Assembly (NCBI RefSeq): GCF_050947875.1
Contig: NC_134572.1
Span: forward strand, 115,350,709-115,414,708
From: Dermacentor variabilis
Lineage: Eukaryota > Arthropoda > Arachnida > Ixodida > Ixodidae
Direction: 5' to 3'
Length of the DNA: 64,000 nt
Position numbers and translations under genes: made by a program. The notes under the pieces are model-generated. The model was not told the origin of the DNA, ran no database searches, and saw only the letters and a program-made list of their open reading frames with translations. Shown piece by piece: positions 1 to 9,185 of the stretch (within the stretch, counting starts at the first letter, position 1; each line of letters starts with the position of its first letter).

Positions 1-74
1 TGTAGATTAGTCGGCGAGTAAGCGCGTTTATATTTACTGTGAATGAACCTTATGGCCTTTCTTTGTATTGCTTC

Positions 75-626
75 TCATTTTGTTATGTGAGTCATTGAAT
101 GAGGAAACCAGACAGTATTTGTGCATTCGAGAACAAGTCTAGCGAACCTTGTGTTGGCCAGTAGCTTCAGTGATGCGGCAGAGAGCGCAAGGCTTCTTTT
201 GACGAAGAATAATTTGCGTAATGCTCCCACGGAGATATTCATTGTATGTTTATCCCACCTGAAGTCTGAGGGTAGTGTAACTCCTAGGCATTTATGTTCT
301 ACTTTAGACAGCGGTATGCAGCTAATCTCACCTGTAAAGTTAGATGGTCTTGTTTTCCTTGTCACGGTCATGGTCACAGTTGTTTTTATGTTAACTGACA
401 TCTGCCAATTAGAGAACCAAGTAGCTAAAGCGTTGACGGATGTATGAAGTGCGATGTGGTCGTTATAATGAGTGATTTCGCTATAAATAACGCAGTCGCC
501 GGTCAAAAGCTCTACATTGCAATCAATGTTAGCGGTGATGTCATTAATATAGGTTAGGAAGAGTAATGGCCCAAGAACTGAGCCATGGGGAACTCCGGAA
601 GTAACTACGACAGTGTTAGATAGCAT
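75..626 (-). pseudogene. LINE reverse transcriptase fragment (palm/thumb)
   Basis: An open stretch of 183 codons carries the RT motif SGVPHGSVLGPLLFLTYIND, which is the conserved block before the catalytic site in CR1/jockey-type LINEs. The catalytic YADD is replaced by TGDC, so polymerase activity is lost. A thumb-like region follows, with residues such as KCLGVTL and FVKRSLAL. The fingers region upstream (about 630-1250) is present only as shifted scraps. A linker fragment lies at 1252-1497. Confidence 0.75.
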
Positions 627-1634
627 TTTTTTCTTAGATTACGAACTGCGATCTATTGGCTCGAATTTTTTTTATCCAGCCTGAAAGGGGCCCGTTTCCA
701 ACAACACTTCTCACTTTAGCGATTAATTTGTTATGGCATGCACAATCAAAAATGTAAGTAAAATCATGTCAGTCTGACCGTGGTGATTGACGGTAAATGC
801 AAGATCGTGGACTAGTTCTGCTAGTTAGGTTACTGTTGATAAACCACTGCGAAAGGTATGTTGGTAGGGAGACAAAAAGTCAATGATCTCTAGAAAAACC
901 GTGATGAGCTTTAAGATTATGTGCTCTAGAAGCTTAGAGGTCTAAAAGTTAAAATTTCTGCTGCGTCGCCTGATTTATGTATCGGTATTATTTTTGCAAT
1001 GTTCCAGTCATTTGGTAGCTGTGAAGTCGTGAGTGATTTACGAAAAATTATGCCAAGGTATCTACTGCACAATTCCTCATACCTTTTCAGAAAGTCGTTA
1101 GGTATGTTGTCAGGACCGCTGCCTTTTTTAGGGTCAAGGTTAAACGGAAGATTACATATGCCAGTGTCCGCAATGTCTTATTTGTCAATGCTTACAACCT
1201 GTCTGGTTAGGATGGGGGGAAATGATGTTATTGTATGTATTAAATACCGATTCAAAAAATGTTGTACGCACTGGCCTTCGCAGTTTCTTCCTCTGGGAGT
1301 AGGTGGGACGCTTTTCTATCATTGGTGCGAAAGTGCCTCCAGAACCTTCCGGGATTATTAGTAAGAAAGCTGGGTAACGTTACATTAAAATAATGTTCTC
1401 TTGCACGTTTGGCTATAAGTTTGAATTCCGCGATGACATTAGGCAGTTTCGTCGCTCTGAATAAGTTTCCTCCTTTAATTTTTAATGTTCTATGCAATCT
1501 TATCAGGCGCCGCTTCGCCTGTATTACTTATCGGGTGATCCACGGATTATATTTTGGCGGCCGCTTGGTTTTAGTAGGCACGTAGTTTATGACGCAGTTG
1601 AGGACGATATTTTTGAACATAAGACAAAGGGAAT

Positions 1635-2174
1635 TTACGTCAACAGGGGCATTGGAATCCATTTGTGAGAAGGCTGGAACTCGTGGTCCAGGTATGTTAG
1701 CATGCTATTGTCATCAGCGTTTTGGAAGGCGGTTGCTATGGAAACAGGGGAAGGGAGAGTAATACCACGAAGTGGTAACACGCATACTGGTACGTCATGC
1801 TCAGATATGCCACGGATGACGTTAGTTCGTACATGGTTAATATCGAAATGATGGCTGATGAATATTGAGTCAAGAATGCTTTGAGTAGTTCCCTGCGAGC
1901 GCGGTGGACGTGAGACGATCTGATGAAGATTGAAGGTTAACATGAGATCAAATAGTGCATCCGAGGCTGCTGACGAGTAGTAAATATAATTCGAATTAAT
2001 GTCAGGAAGATTAAAATCACCCATAAGGGTGATGCGTGAATGACGGGCGTGACGTTGCATGAAGTCTTGAGCGGCACTGATACACTCGTCTTCCGGGTTC
2101 GGGCTCCGACAAACATATTCTAAGAGAACGTTTCTATCATCGCAAGGCAAGTTACAAACTACCGCTAAAGTCAT
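1635..2174 (-). pseudogene. LINE endonuclease C-terminal remnant
   Basis: A 179-codon open stretch resembles the second half of an apurinic-type (EEP family) LINE endonuclease. The metal-binding block reads MGDFNLPDI, followed by a DSIFIS block and a degenerate terminal ISEHDV where SDH is expected. In intact LINEs this domain nicks the target DNA for target-primed reverse transcription. The N-terminal half of the domain is missing or shifted out of frame. It belongs to the LINE covering 1-2200. Confidence 0.7.
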
Positions 2175-2317
2175 TCTGAAATTATATGTAGTACGGCTCC
2201 AAACAGGCGCTAAATAGCACTGAATTTCCGGAATCCTCCCAGTGCATAGTAATCACTCTGTAGCAATCCCGTACGTTAATTGACTTGGTAAAAAGCATCA
2301 CTTCCATTTACTGCGTA

Positions 2318-3201
2318 CAGAATATATCAGCGAGTGCTGGAAACAACGAAGGATACCGCAGCAGTGGAAGAAGGCACAAGTCATCCTAATACCAAAGTCT
2401 GGCAAACAACTAAAACTCGGGAATCAAAGACCCATATCGTTAACTTCCTGCGTGGGCAAACTAATGGAGCATGCCTTCCTCGCGAGGCTCACCAACTACA
2501 TAGAAGACCATGAATTACTCCCAAACACAATGATAGGATTCCGATTAAACATGTCTACACAAGACGCCATGCTGCAACTGAAGTACCAAGTGATAGACGG
2601 ACCAGAGAGATCGACTCGAGCCAACCTCGGGCTAGATCTCAAGAAGGCATTCGACAATGTGGCACACCAAAGCACAGTGCACCAAATCAACAACGTTGGC
2701 TTGGGCGAGCGGACGTACAACTATATACGACACTTCTTAACGGACAGAGAAGCAAAAATCACGGTAGGAGATCTCACGTCCGAGAAAATGCTTATTGGCA
2801 GTGCAGGCCTACCGCAAGGATCGTTTATATCGCCTACGCTCTTTAACCTGGCTCTGACTGGTCTTCCTAGCCAATTACAAGGAATCGAAGGACTTAACTA
2901 CACAATCTATGCAGATGACATCACGCAATGGATAAACAACGGCAGTGATGAATCAATTGAACAGAGACTACACGAAGCAATTGAAACAGTCGAGAAATAC
3001 CTAGAAAACACCGGTCTAACATGCTCGGCTGAAAAGTCTGAGCTGTTGCTGTACAGACCAATGCTAAAGCGTACCGCCCAAGAACCACAACACACAAATC
3101 TACATAGACATACAACTCAAGACACAAGATGGACAACCCATACCCAAAGTCGAGAAGATAAGGGTGTTGGGAATGATCACAGAAGCCAAGGGCGCCAATA
3201 G
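2318..3201 (+). pseudogene. LINE reverse transcriptase, fingers and palm
   Basis: A continuous frame runs from about 2318; the first ATG is only at 2452. It contains the fingers motif RPISLTSCVGKLMEHAFLAR, the GFRLNMSTQDAM block, palm motif A (LDLKKAFDNV) and motif C as YTIYADDITQW with both catalytic Asp residues intact. The true frame leaves this one near 3160 and continues in the frame of 3164-3739, so at least one frameshift separates palm from thumb. No promoter or 5' end is visible. Confidence 0.8.
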
Positions 3202-3739
3202 AGAAACCATTCGCAAAATCGAAGCCAAAGTTTCTCAGACGATGCGAATGATCAAAAGAATCACCAACAGGTACGAGGGCATGAAAGAAGCAAGACCCAT
3301 GAGAATCATCCACGCGTTCGTCATAAGTCAGATCACGTATGTGGTGGCATACCACAGATGGTGCGCCACAGAAAAGAAGAGGCTAGAGGGCCTGATTATG
3401 ACGGTACATAAACAAGCGATTGGACTCATGCTAAGCACGAGGACGGAGAAACTCCTAGAGCTGGGACTACACAACACTCTAGAGGAGTTAATAAAAGCGC
3501 CTCTCCAATACGAACGCCTCTACAAGACGACGGTGGGCAGACACATCCTAGATAAATTAGGGATATGCTACCACACGCAACACGGAGACAAAAGGGACAT
3601 ACCCAAGGAAATAAGGGACAATCTTACGGTACCCCCCCTAACCAAGAATATGCATCCTATATACCATGAGGGCAGGAGAAAAAGCAGGGCAAAGAACTGG
3701 CGAAGAACTACGGAAGAAACAAGGACGTGGTATTTGTAG
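3164..3739 (+). pseudogene. LINE RT thumb and connection region
   Basis: This is the frameshifted continuation of the preceding RT. It shows thumb residues (RMIKRITNRYEGMKE, HAFVISQITYVVAYH), then the connection region with LGLHNTLEELI and MHPIYHEGRRKSRAK. The latter is the usual lead-in to RNase H in this LINE type. It parallels 34454-35000 in the decayed copy further right. It is inactive because of the frame break. Confidence 0.75.
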
Positions 3740-3860
3740 ACGCTGCACGTTACAAACACAAACGCAGCTTTGTTGCAGCAGTACTTAAGCACAACAAACA
3801 ATGCTGCACAAGCTGGACTATAAACACGACACGCATCGAAACTGCGGAGGAAGCGGCTCT
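3727..3860 (+). pseudogene. LINE RNase H, 5' half (interrupted)
   Basis: The frame starts with VVFVDAARY, the first catalytic Asp block of a LINE RNase H, and runs to IETAEEAA, which holds the catalytic Glu. Similarity ends here. The next expected residues (IALDITQT, then the IISDSQT block) are found 2.5 kb downstream at 6363. This marks an insertion inside the domain. Confidence 0.75.
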
Positions 3861-4159
3861 GAGCGTCTTGCGCTGGAGTTTGAGGTATAGCAGCGGCGCC
3901 TGGTGGCGGCGAGAAACGTTATCTGGGTAGTACCAGCTTGCGTAGCATTGAGCCCAGGCTGTGGTGAAGCATGTTTCTAGCCCGAGTTTTGCGTCGATTC
4001 GAACTTTTTTTCTGCCCTGTTGCGAGTACGAAAAGGCTCGTCACTTCTCTCAGACCACGCCGACCATGCTGCAAGCTGGCCGCAGCCTATAGATTAACGA
4101 AAACGGACTCTCCGTGTGCCGTGGGACGTAATGCTGGCAGCAGAAGGAATCGGCGGTGC

Positions 4160-4565
4160 CGATCCGGAGATACCTAGCTCAGCCTCGAAAAAGTGTCACC
4201 GTCGTTACTGCTGCGTCGTAGGCTGCTATGAACAAGAAGGCCTGAATCCCAACATCAGTCTACCGTTTTCCTTCAAGGCCTCACGAAGCGGAGCGTCGGG
4301 TGCACTGGATAACTGCAGTTTGTCGCGCTGGGTAAGCGAAACTTCGCGCCATGCTGACTGCTTCGTCTGTCTTGAAGCTTGCTTGATTATCTGCGTTGCT
4401 CAAATTCGGTCTTTTGCACCTACAGTCCCGACGGCAAACCGTGGGAACCAGCACCGAACACCAGGATATGCAGTCGCCACTTTGTGGGCAACGATAACAG
4501 CAATTCGGCTAGTCATCCCGCGTATGTGCCTACAGTCTTCCCCGTGACCTACAACAGATCTCTTC
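4160..4565 (+). pseudogene. THAP zinc-finger domain of a transposase (frameshifted)
   Basis: The C2CH pattern of THAP domains is readable across two frames. First comes CCVVGCYEQEG with the CxxxxC pair and ISLPFSF. After a shift near 4400 it continues with APNTRICSRHFVG, the CxxH pair, and then YVPTVFP, the C-terminal box typical of THAP. THAP domains bind transposon ends in P-element and ISL2EU-like transposases. A frameshift and an apparent gap in the middle show this copy is dead. It is followed within 40 bases by an inserted LINE fragment. Confidence 0.65.
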
Positions 4566-4589
4566 CGCCTGACTCTTCAAGTCACATGG

Positions 4590-5155
4590 AACGGTTTCAG
4601 AAGCAACACTTCTGTGCCGCCTGTGGCTCGGCGTGGCATTCACGAACTCCTATTTGGAATGGCCGACAGCCCTACTTGTGACAACTGCGGCTGCGAGGAG
4701 ACGATTGAGCACCTCCTTTGTGACGGTCTTCGTTACAAAGTGCCAAAAAAGTGCTCTGGACCGTGCACGAAAAACTGGCCAATCGCCCCTTTACAGAGAA
4801 AAAAGCTCTAGGACACTGGTCCAGACGGGCTTCGCCACTCAAGGCCTTAAAGGCTTTGCTGAAGTTTTTAAGGACATGCGAATTGTGCGACCGCCTTTGA
4901 ATGTTGTAGCGCGTAGTATCGCGTTACTGTGTGAAATTTCTGGTTTCCATTTTTTCCCTGTTCTTCCTCTTTCTCCTTTTATTCCCTTTACCCCTTTCCC
5001 CAGCACAGGGTAGCCAGCCGGTACACTTACACTGGATAACCTCCCTGTCTTTCCTCCCCTTTGTCTCCTCCTCCTCCTCCTGGAACGGTTCTCGGTGACT
5101 CCTGTTTTCCGTCTGCTGCGGTTAGGCGTCACATATTAGAACTTCAATAGAATTT
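4590..5155 (+). mobile_element. 5'-truncated LINE 3' end inside the DNA transposon
   Basis: The insert begins in the LINE C-terminal region: EATLLCRLWLGVAFTNSYL, then in another frame MADSPTCDNCGCEETIEHL, a CCHC-type tail motif. It continues through a degenerate C-terminus into a 3' UTR with the signature GGGTAGCCAGCCGG and GATAACCTCCCTG. It closely parallels the C-terminus of the LINE at 20.5-25.7 kb (EATLLCRLWLGVAFTKAY and a matching CCHC), so the family is the same. It ends near a short T run at 5152-5160. Codons for the transposase resume after it. Confidence 0.75.
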
Positions 5156-5559
5156 TTTTTGTGGTCTTTTCAAACGTTTAGGTGGCAGAAAACGGGCCTG
5201 AAGCCGAGTTCCTGCGCTGCTGGGAACAACGTTCCAGACATGCAAACTGCATCTGAGGAAACCTTCGAGGCGAGAAGCGAAAATGCAAGCTAAAAATTTT
5301 TCTCCGCAGAACTAGTCGCTTTGGTGGTGTATAATTATTGCGTTTCTGAGCATTATCACTTCCTTCACATTACAAACCTGTAGCTATTGATGTATTATAT
5401 TTTCACACCTTTTACTTGCCATGCAGCCATAAACCCACACTGAGCAACAGAAGCCTGCAGAGTGCTCCGACTACACTGCAGCTCTTGCTGACCAGACAAG
5501 AGAAGACATATGGACGCTTTTCCTCAGCATGAACTCGCGATGATGAATGCTGCCCCAGA

Positions 5560-5885
5560 CCTCTGAAAGAGGATTTGACTTCTGCAGGCGTCTTGCGACT
5601 TGAAACATCAGCCCAAACTGATGGCCAGCAGATGGTTGTATCTTTTGCAGCTATTGGTGTCATGTTTCGGGTGCATGAGAGCACTGCCTGTCGTATCTTT
5701 TATTCAGTTCTGAAAGCATTGGCAGAAGTAACAAAAGATTGGATTTACAAGTTCCCTATTAAAGATATATAACTTTCACAGCCTGAGTGCTCAAAGAAAA
5801 AATACCCAGAGTGCACGTTGATCATTGGCTACACTGAAGTTAAAACCGAGACACCATCCGAAGTCAGGCAGCAGCACATGCTGTT
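5560..5885 (+). pseudogene. DDE transposase remnant (DDE_Tnp_4-like) with HTH
   Basis: The frame starts around the residues LTSAGVL and gives a helix-turn-helix segment (IGVMFRVHESTACRIFYSVL) followed by KDWIYKFPIKDI. A TAA stop at 5770 breaks it, and after the stop the same frame continues ECTLIIGYTEVKTETPSEVR. In DDE_Tnp_4 transposases of THAP elements this block is normally IIDCTEV, so the first catalytic Asp is replaced by Gly. Later catalytic blocks are not seen; they were probably deleted before 6024. This is the transposase of the surrounding DNA transposon. Confidence 0.65.
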
Positions 5886-6023
5886 TTTGCGGCATGCTGA
5901 AAGACCGCTGCCGTCGCGGCGCGTACTGTCGTGCGCTCGAGAAGTTCCGTACATATGATGTCTGGTTATCGCTGCTGTGAATTGATTTATAGCAAGCATT
6001 TCCTCGCGTTTGTGCGCCTGAAT

Positions 6024-6248
6024 CTAGCAGCGTGCAAACCTTACCTGAAGCTCAACTTCGTACGCGACTCGCTTCACTTGCGATTGACACCGCGCTAAAA
6101 CTTTGCCGCTTATTTCTTGAACGGCGTACACGTATTCGGCGTTGCATAATTTCTTGCCTTTACGTAGCGTGCCACCCCTGAAGAAATCTTCGGCGCCCGA
6201 TATTCGCTGCAAGCCGTGGCACAACACAACCGAAAGTGGTGGGTCCAT
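6024..6248 (-). pseudogene. SWIM-like fragment, second gene of the DNA transposon
   Basis: The antisense 74-codon frame contains LRKGKKLCNAEYVYAVQ and KVLARCQSQVKRVAYEVEL. This resembles the strand region just before a SWIM zinc finger in tick transposon proteins that also carry a YqaJ-type nuclease. The zinc ligands themselves and any nuclease domain are absent. It lies at the right end, convergent with the transposase, as expected for the accessory gene of an ISL2EU-like element. The similarity is weak and family-level only. Confidence 0.35.
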
Positions 6249-6362
6249 ATTATAAACGTCTTTTCCGAAGCAGACGACCGAGCTTGGTACTACCCAGTTA
6301 AGGACAGAGGGCGCTTTTTAGCACCATTTTCGCAGCGCCCCCTGGGCAAAGCAGGAGCCCCA

Positions 6363-6560
6363 TAGCGTTAGACATAACACAAACCAATGCATACTGTATA
6401 ATCAGCGATTCCCAGACGCCAGTACGCAACTTAACGGACGGCCGGATCTCACCTGAGGCACTAAACATACTCAGAAAAGGCAAAACAACGAGCGAAGACA
6501 GTTGCGTCCAAATCCTATGGATACCAGCCCACACACCCGACTCAACGGGAGGGGAAAACT
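6363..6560 (+). pseudogene. LINE RNase H, 3' half (resumption of split LINE)
   Basis: The + frame reads IALDITQTNAYCIISDSQT, then VRNLTDGRISPEAL and ILWIPAHTP. These are the third catalytic Asp block and the terminal WxPAH block of LINE RNase H. They continue exactly where the 3727-3860 fragment stops. Downstream, 6561-7290 shows no further clear LINE similarity, so the 3' end is lost or too decayed to read. Confidence 0.75.
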
Positions 6561-7299
6561 CTAATTCAGTTGATGGTATCCCAGGTGGAAACCGAGTTTC
6601 AAGAGGCCATTCAATCTATTAAGGCAGGCGTCAGGTGAATTAAGTCGAATTCTCCTGCGACACTAAGCTCCCGCACGGCGCGCCTGCAAGCCAAGCCTTG
6701 TATCCACGTCTGCTCTCGGCAGAGGTACTGACATAGAGTCAACGTCGTCATGGACAGATCGAGAAGCTTCATCTGCATCTTCTCTAGCGGGTATGTTGGC
6801 ATAATGTCATATCGGTTGAAAAACTGTCCTGTGTCCGTATGTTATGTTGCGGGGTGAGGGAGCACATAGTCTGATCTTGTTACTGTATGGTCGGAAATTT
6901 GTGAAATGAAAAACGCGTAACAAATAGTTTCTGCGGTAAGTGGCCGCTTGCGCGAATAATCTTACAGTAAGCTATCGGTGGATCTAACGGTAACAGTTCA
7001 GAAATAATTTGCGTCGATGTGGTTCCTCGACAACCTGTTATACCGTGCGGAAACTCCCTGTTACCAGCCTGAAAATGTTTAACCATCAAGCGACCCCTAG
7101 TCTCGGAACCAGCCTCCCACACGTGTACTATTATCGCCTAGCCATACCGTGAACGCTTGAAAAATTTCGGGTAAATGGAAGTGAAATTTAAAACGTTAAC
7201 AAAAAAATTGAGGTTTCATCCAACTTGATTAGCGATTACATACAGCAAGTGCCGTGTCCTCTCATTCCCTGCCTTCCTCAGCTCAGACCGCTTAGTGAC
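6561..7299. other. No recognisable feature
   Basis: No long reading frame with codon structure and no repeat family was recognised here. It may hold the decayed 3' end of the split LINE to its left. Confidence 0.5.
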
Positions 7300-7350
7300 G
7301 GCCACCTTAATAGACCTCGAAGTTTCGCACGAAGCTACGACTGCAGCATC

Positions 7351-7364
7351 GCTGCCATGGCAAC
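7351..7364. promoter_or_regulatory. RFX X-box-like palindrome
   Basis: GCTGCCATGGCAAC differs at one position from the palindromic X-box GTTGCCATGGCAAC bound by RFX factors. It lies within the CpG-rich block upstream of the LRR gene. Confidence 0.4.
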
Positions 7365-7870
7365 GCGACAAACCCCAGCAGCGCGCCGGCCATCTTTGCA
7401 CCGTAACACGTCTGTTGCACGAGAAACGACAGTAAAATACACAAGCTGCGCTTCCAGCACGGCTCTCCTAGGCGACCGTCGACGCTACGTGAGAGGCCGA
7501 GCTTCTCTTCACCCTTGCGCTGCTTCGCTTGCACATCCCACGTACGCTATAGCTGCCGTCTCCGGCGCCGTCCGGACGCCCTGGCTCTCCCGCCAGTATC
7601 GCGTTACCCCTTTACTCCAACGACATCAGCACATAGGCCGGCAGCTGGAGCGGAAGGATGCGATGAAGAAGCGTTCGCTGCCGCCTATCGACGCCGTTGT
7701 GCGCCTACAATACCTGCCAAAATAGAACCACGAGGTCGAAGGGCCTTCGACACTCAGTGTGACGACCACACCGCCCCTTGCTCCCCCTTGTCTACCGTGC
7801 AGCAGCGTTGGGGGGGGGGGGGGTGGAGTGTAGGAAAGTACGAGCAGCGAGAGAACAGCTTATCTAGGCT

Positions 7871-7884
7871 ATTGCCATGGCAAC
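7871..7884. promoter_or_regulatory. Second RFX X-box-like palindrome
   Basis: ATTGCCATGGCAAC also differs at a single position from the palindromic X-box. It is 520 bases from the first site and about 140 bases before the splice donor at 8021. Confidence 0.4.
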
Positions 7885-9001
7885 GGCTTAGCCGCGCCTC
7901 CAGCAACCGGTATCTACGTGGAGAGCAAAGATCGCCACGCGCCGTTATCTCGGGGTGCTCCGAAGCCAACGCCTTCGGATTCTCTGCTAGTCTTAGCAGT
8001 TGCGACCGTTCCAGCTTCAGGTAAGAATTCACACCTTTCTGGGATCTTAACAGTGACGCTGACAGAGAACAGGGGCATGTGATGTAACAGGGATGGATTT
8101 CTGCCACAAGACAACTATCGCGTGCGAGTCGTGAACGCTGCGAGAGTCCTAGCAGGCCCGGGTAACTCAGATAGTGTTATGCCGTGTAGCAGAGTAGGAC
8201 TACACAAACGCCGCGTTGACATTTGCCATTACATTTTCCTATGTGCGGTTCCATATAGTTGTGTAATCGAATACACATTATTTCTTTATAGCAAGTTTCC
8301 GTTGCTTTTATATACTTCATTGTGTGCAGTAAAACGTAGCGCGACCTTAGCAGCCCGACTACTACACCGCCCACTATATTGTAATCTTAACGTAAAGCGT
8401 TGCAAATAAAAACCAATAAAAATACTAAAACGGCATTATTAGCGAGGCTGCTACAAAAAAAAAATACCTAAGGGACCTAAAAGCGCAGCTGCTGCTTCAA
8501 GCTGAACGCCTTCTTAAAAAGCTGATGTTCGCTTCATTTGGAAGTGAAATAATAATTACGAGGCATAAAAAAGGCAATTACTACAAATTATGTTATTTTA
8601 TTTAGCTGAAATATTAGTGCATTAGTTTTCATGATATCTGGGATGAAATTTATTTCACTTGCTTGCAGAATCTGAAAGGCCAGCGATCTGGTCAAATGCC
8701 GAAGTTGAGACGTCATATGCGCGATAGGACACGTGTAGAAGACTTTCTATTGTCAATTGACAAAGTCCTAATTAGATTGAAGTACTTAATGCATTAGCTC
8801 CTAGTCACCATGCGTTCGGCGGCATATATAGCATGGCTGCAGTGTTGATAAGGTGCTCGGTGAGTCATGGTGTGTTTGCGCGAAGAGGAGATACATAGTT
8901 ACACAGGGCCGTCTAGATAATGCAAGCTTTCTGGTATTTTCACATGACAAGTCTGATAGTGTTTTTCATCACGGAAGTGCGGCGCTGTTGATGTGTCTAT
9001 T

Positions 9002-9185
9002 CTAATAATATTTGGGGTTTTACGTGCCAAAACCACTTTCTGATTATGAGGCACGCCGTAGTGGAGGACTCCGGAAATTTTGACCACCTGGGGTTCTTTA
9101 ACGTGCACCTAAATCTAAGTACACGGGTGTTTTCGCATTTCGCCCCCATCGAAATGCGGCCGCCGTGGCCGGGATTCGATCCCGC
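9002..9185 (-). mobile_element. Ruka-like tRNA-derived SINE, 5'-truncated
   Basis: Read on the minus strand, the element starts at the B-box (GGATCGAATCC, 9173-9183), continues through the CACCTGGGGTTC block (reverse) and ends in an AT-rich tail near 9002. The A-box half is absent. Near-identical flanks GATGTGTCTATT (8990-9001) and GATGCGTCTTTT (9186-9197) look like a 12-bp target duplication with two mismatches. It shares its 5' breakpoint with the copy at 52131-52322. Confidence 0.8.

Larger units (their letters stand above)
1..2200 (-). mobile_element. Decayed LINE (CR1/jockey-like), EN and RT remnants
   Basis: Reading the minus strand from high to low coordinates gives endonuclease, linker, reverse transcriptase and post-RT remnants in the normal LINE order. 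Similarity continues to the left edge (EAIQRKAIRFIHSKYKRAYS in the first ~90 bases), so the 3' end lies outside the window. Frames are broken several times. The RT active site, normally F/YADD, reads TGDC, and the endonuclease SDH motif reads SEH, so the copy is inactive. The 5' limit near 2200 is approximate; the next element starts head-to-head about 100 bases further on. The clade is inferred from motif style only. Confidence 0.8.
2300..3860 (+). mobile_element. LINE (RT-RNaseH type), 5'-truncated, left part of a split copy
   Basis: From about 2318 the + strand encodes RT fingers (ILIPKSGK, RPISLTSCVGK), palm (LDLKKAFDNVAHQ, LPQGSFISPTLFNLAL), an intact YADD site, thumb, connection and the start of RNase H. 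Frames change near 3160 and 3727. Coding similarity stops in the RNase H segment IETAEEAA at about 3858 and resumes in register at about 6363. A foreign DNA transposon therefore interrupts this copy. The endonuclease and 5' end are absent. Its style matches the LINEs at 14.6-17.0 and 32.7-35.9 kb. Confidence 0.85.
3861..6362 (+). mobile_element. ISL2EU/THAP-type DNA transposon nested in a LINE
   Basis: The segment between the two halves of the LINE RNase H carries a + strand THAP zinc-finger remnant (about 4160-4560), a + strand helix-turn-helix plus DDE transposase remnant (5560-5880) and, on the opposite strand at the right end, a SWIM-like fragment (6024-6248). Inverted end sequences include CTGGGTAGTACCA near 3926 and its complement near 6283-6295. 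Outer ends rich in GGCGC are more diverged. Two opposed genes, transposase and a second SWIM/YqaJ-type protein, fit the ISL2EU group; that assignment is inference. Boundaries are set by where the LINE reading stops and resumes. No clear target duplication was resolved. Confidence 0.6.
7300..8020 (+). promoter_or_regulatory. CpG-rich promoter and likely non-coding exon 1 of the LRR gene
   Basis: The segment is distinctly richer in CpG than its flanks. It contains a 14-G run (7810-7823) and two near-palindromic RFX X-box-like sites (7351-7364 and 7871-7884). It ends in a consensus splice donor, TTCAG|GTAAGAATT, with the intron starting at 8021. The next good acceptor followed by a Kozak ATG is at 11374, just before the LRR protein start. 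The simplest model is a promoter plus 5' UTR exon spliced to the LRR coding exon. Reading frames here show no recognisable domain and probably reflect GC content. The transcription start is not determinable by eye. Confidence 0.45.

Noticed and set aside
7225..8107. Frames of 117-169 codons in the CpG-rich block upstream of the LRR gene
   Set aside because: Frames are open on both strands with Arg/Pro/Ser bias and no domain; the segment is better explained as promoter and UTR.
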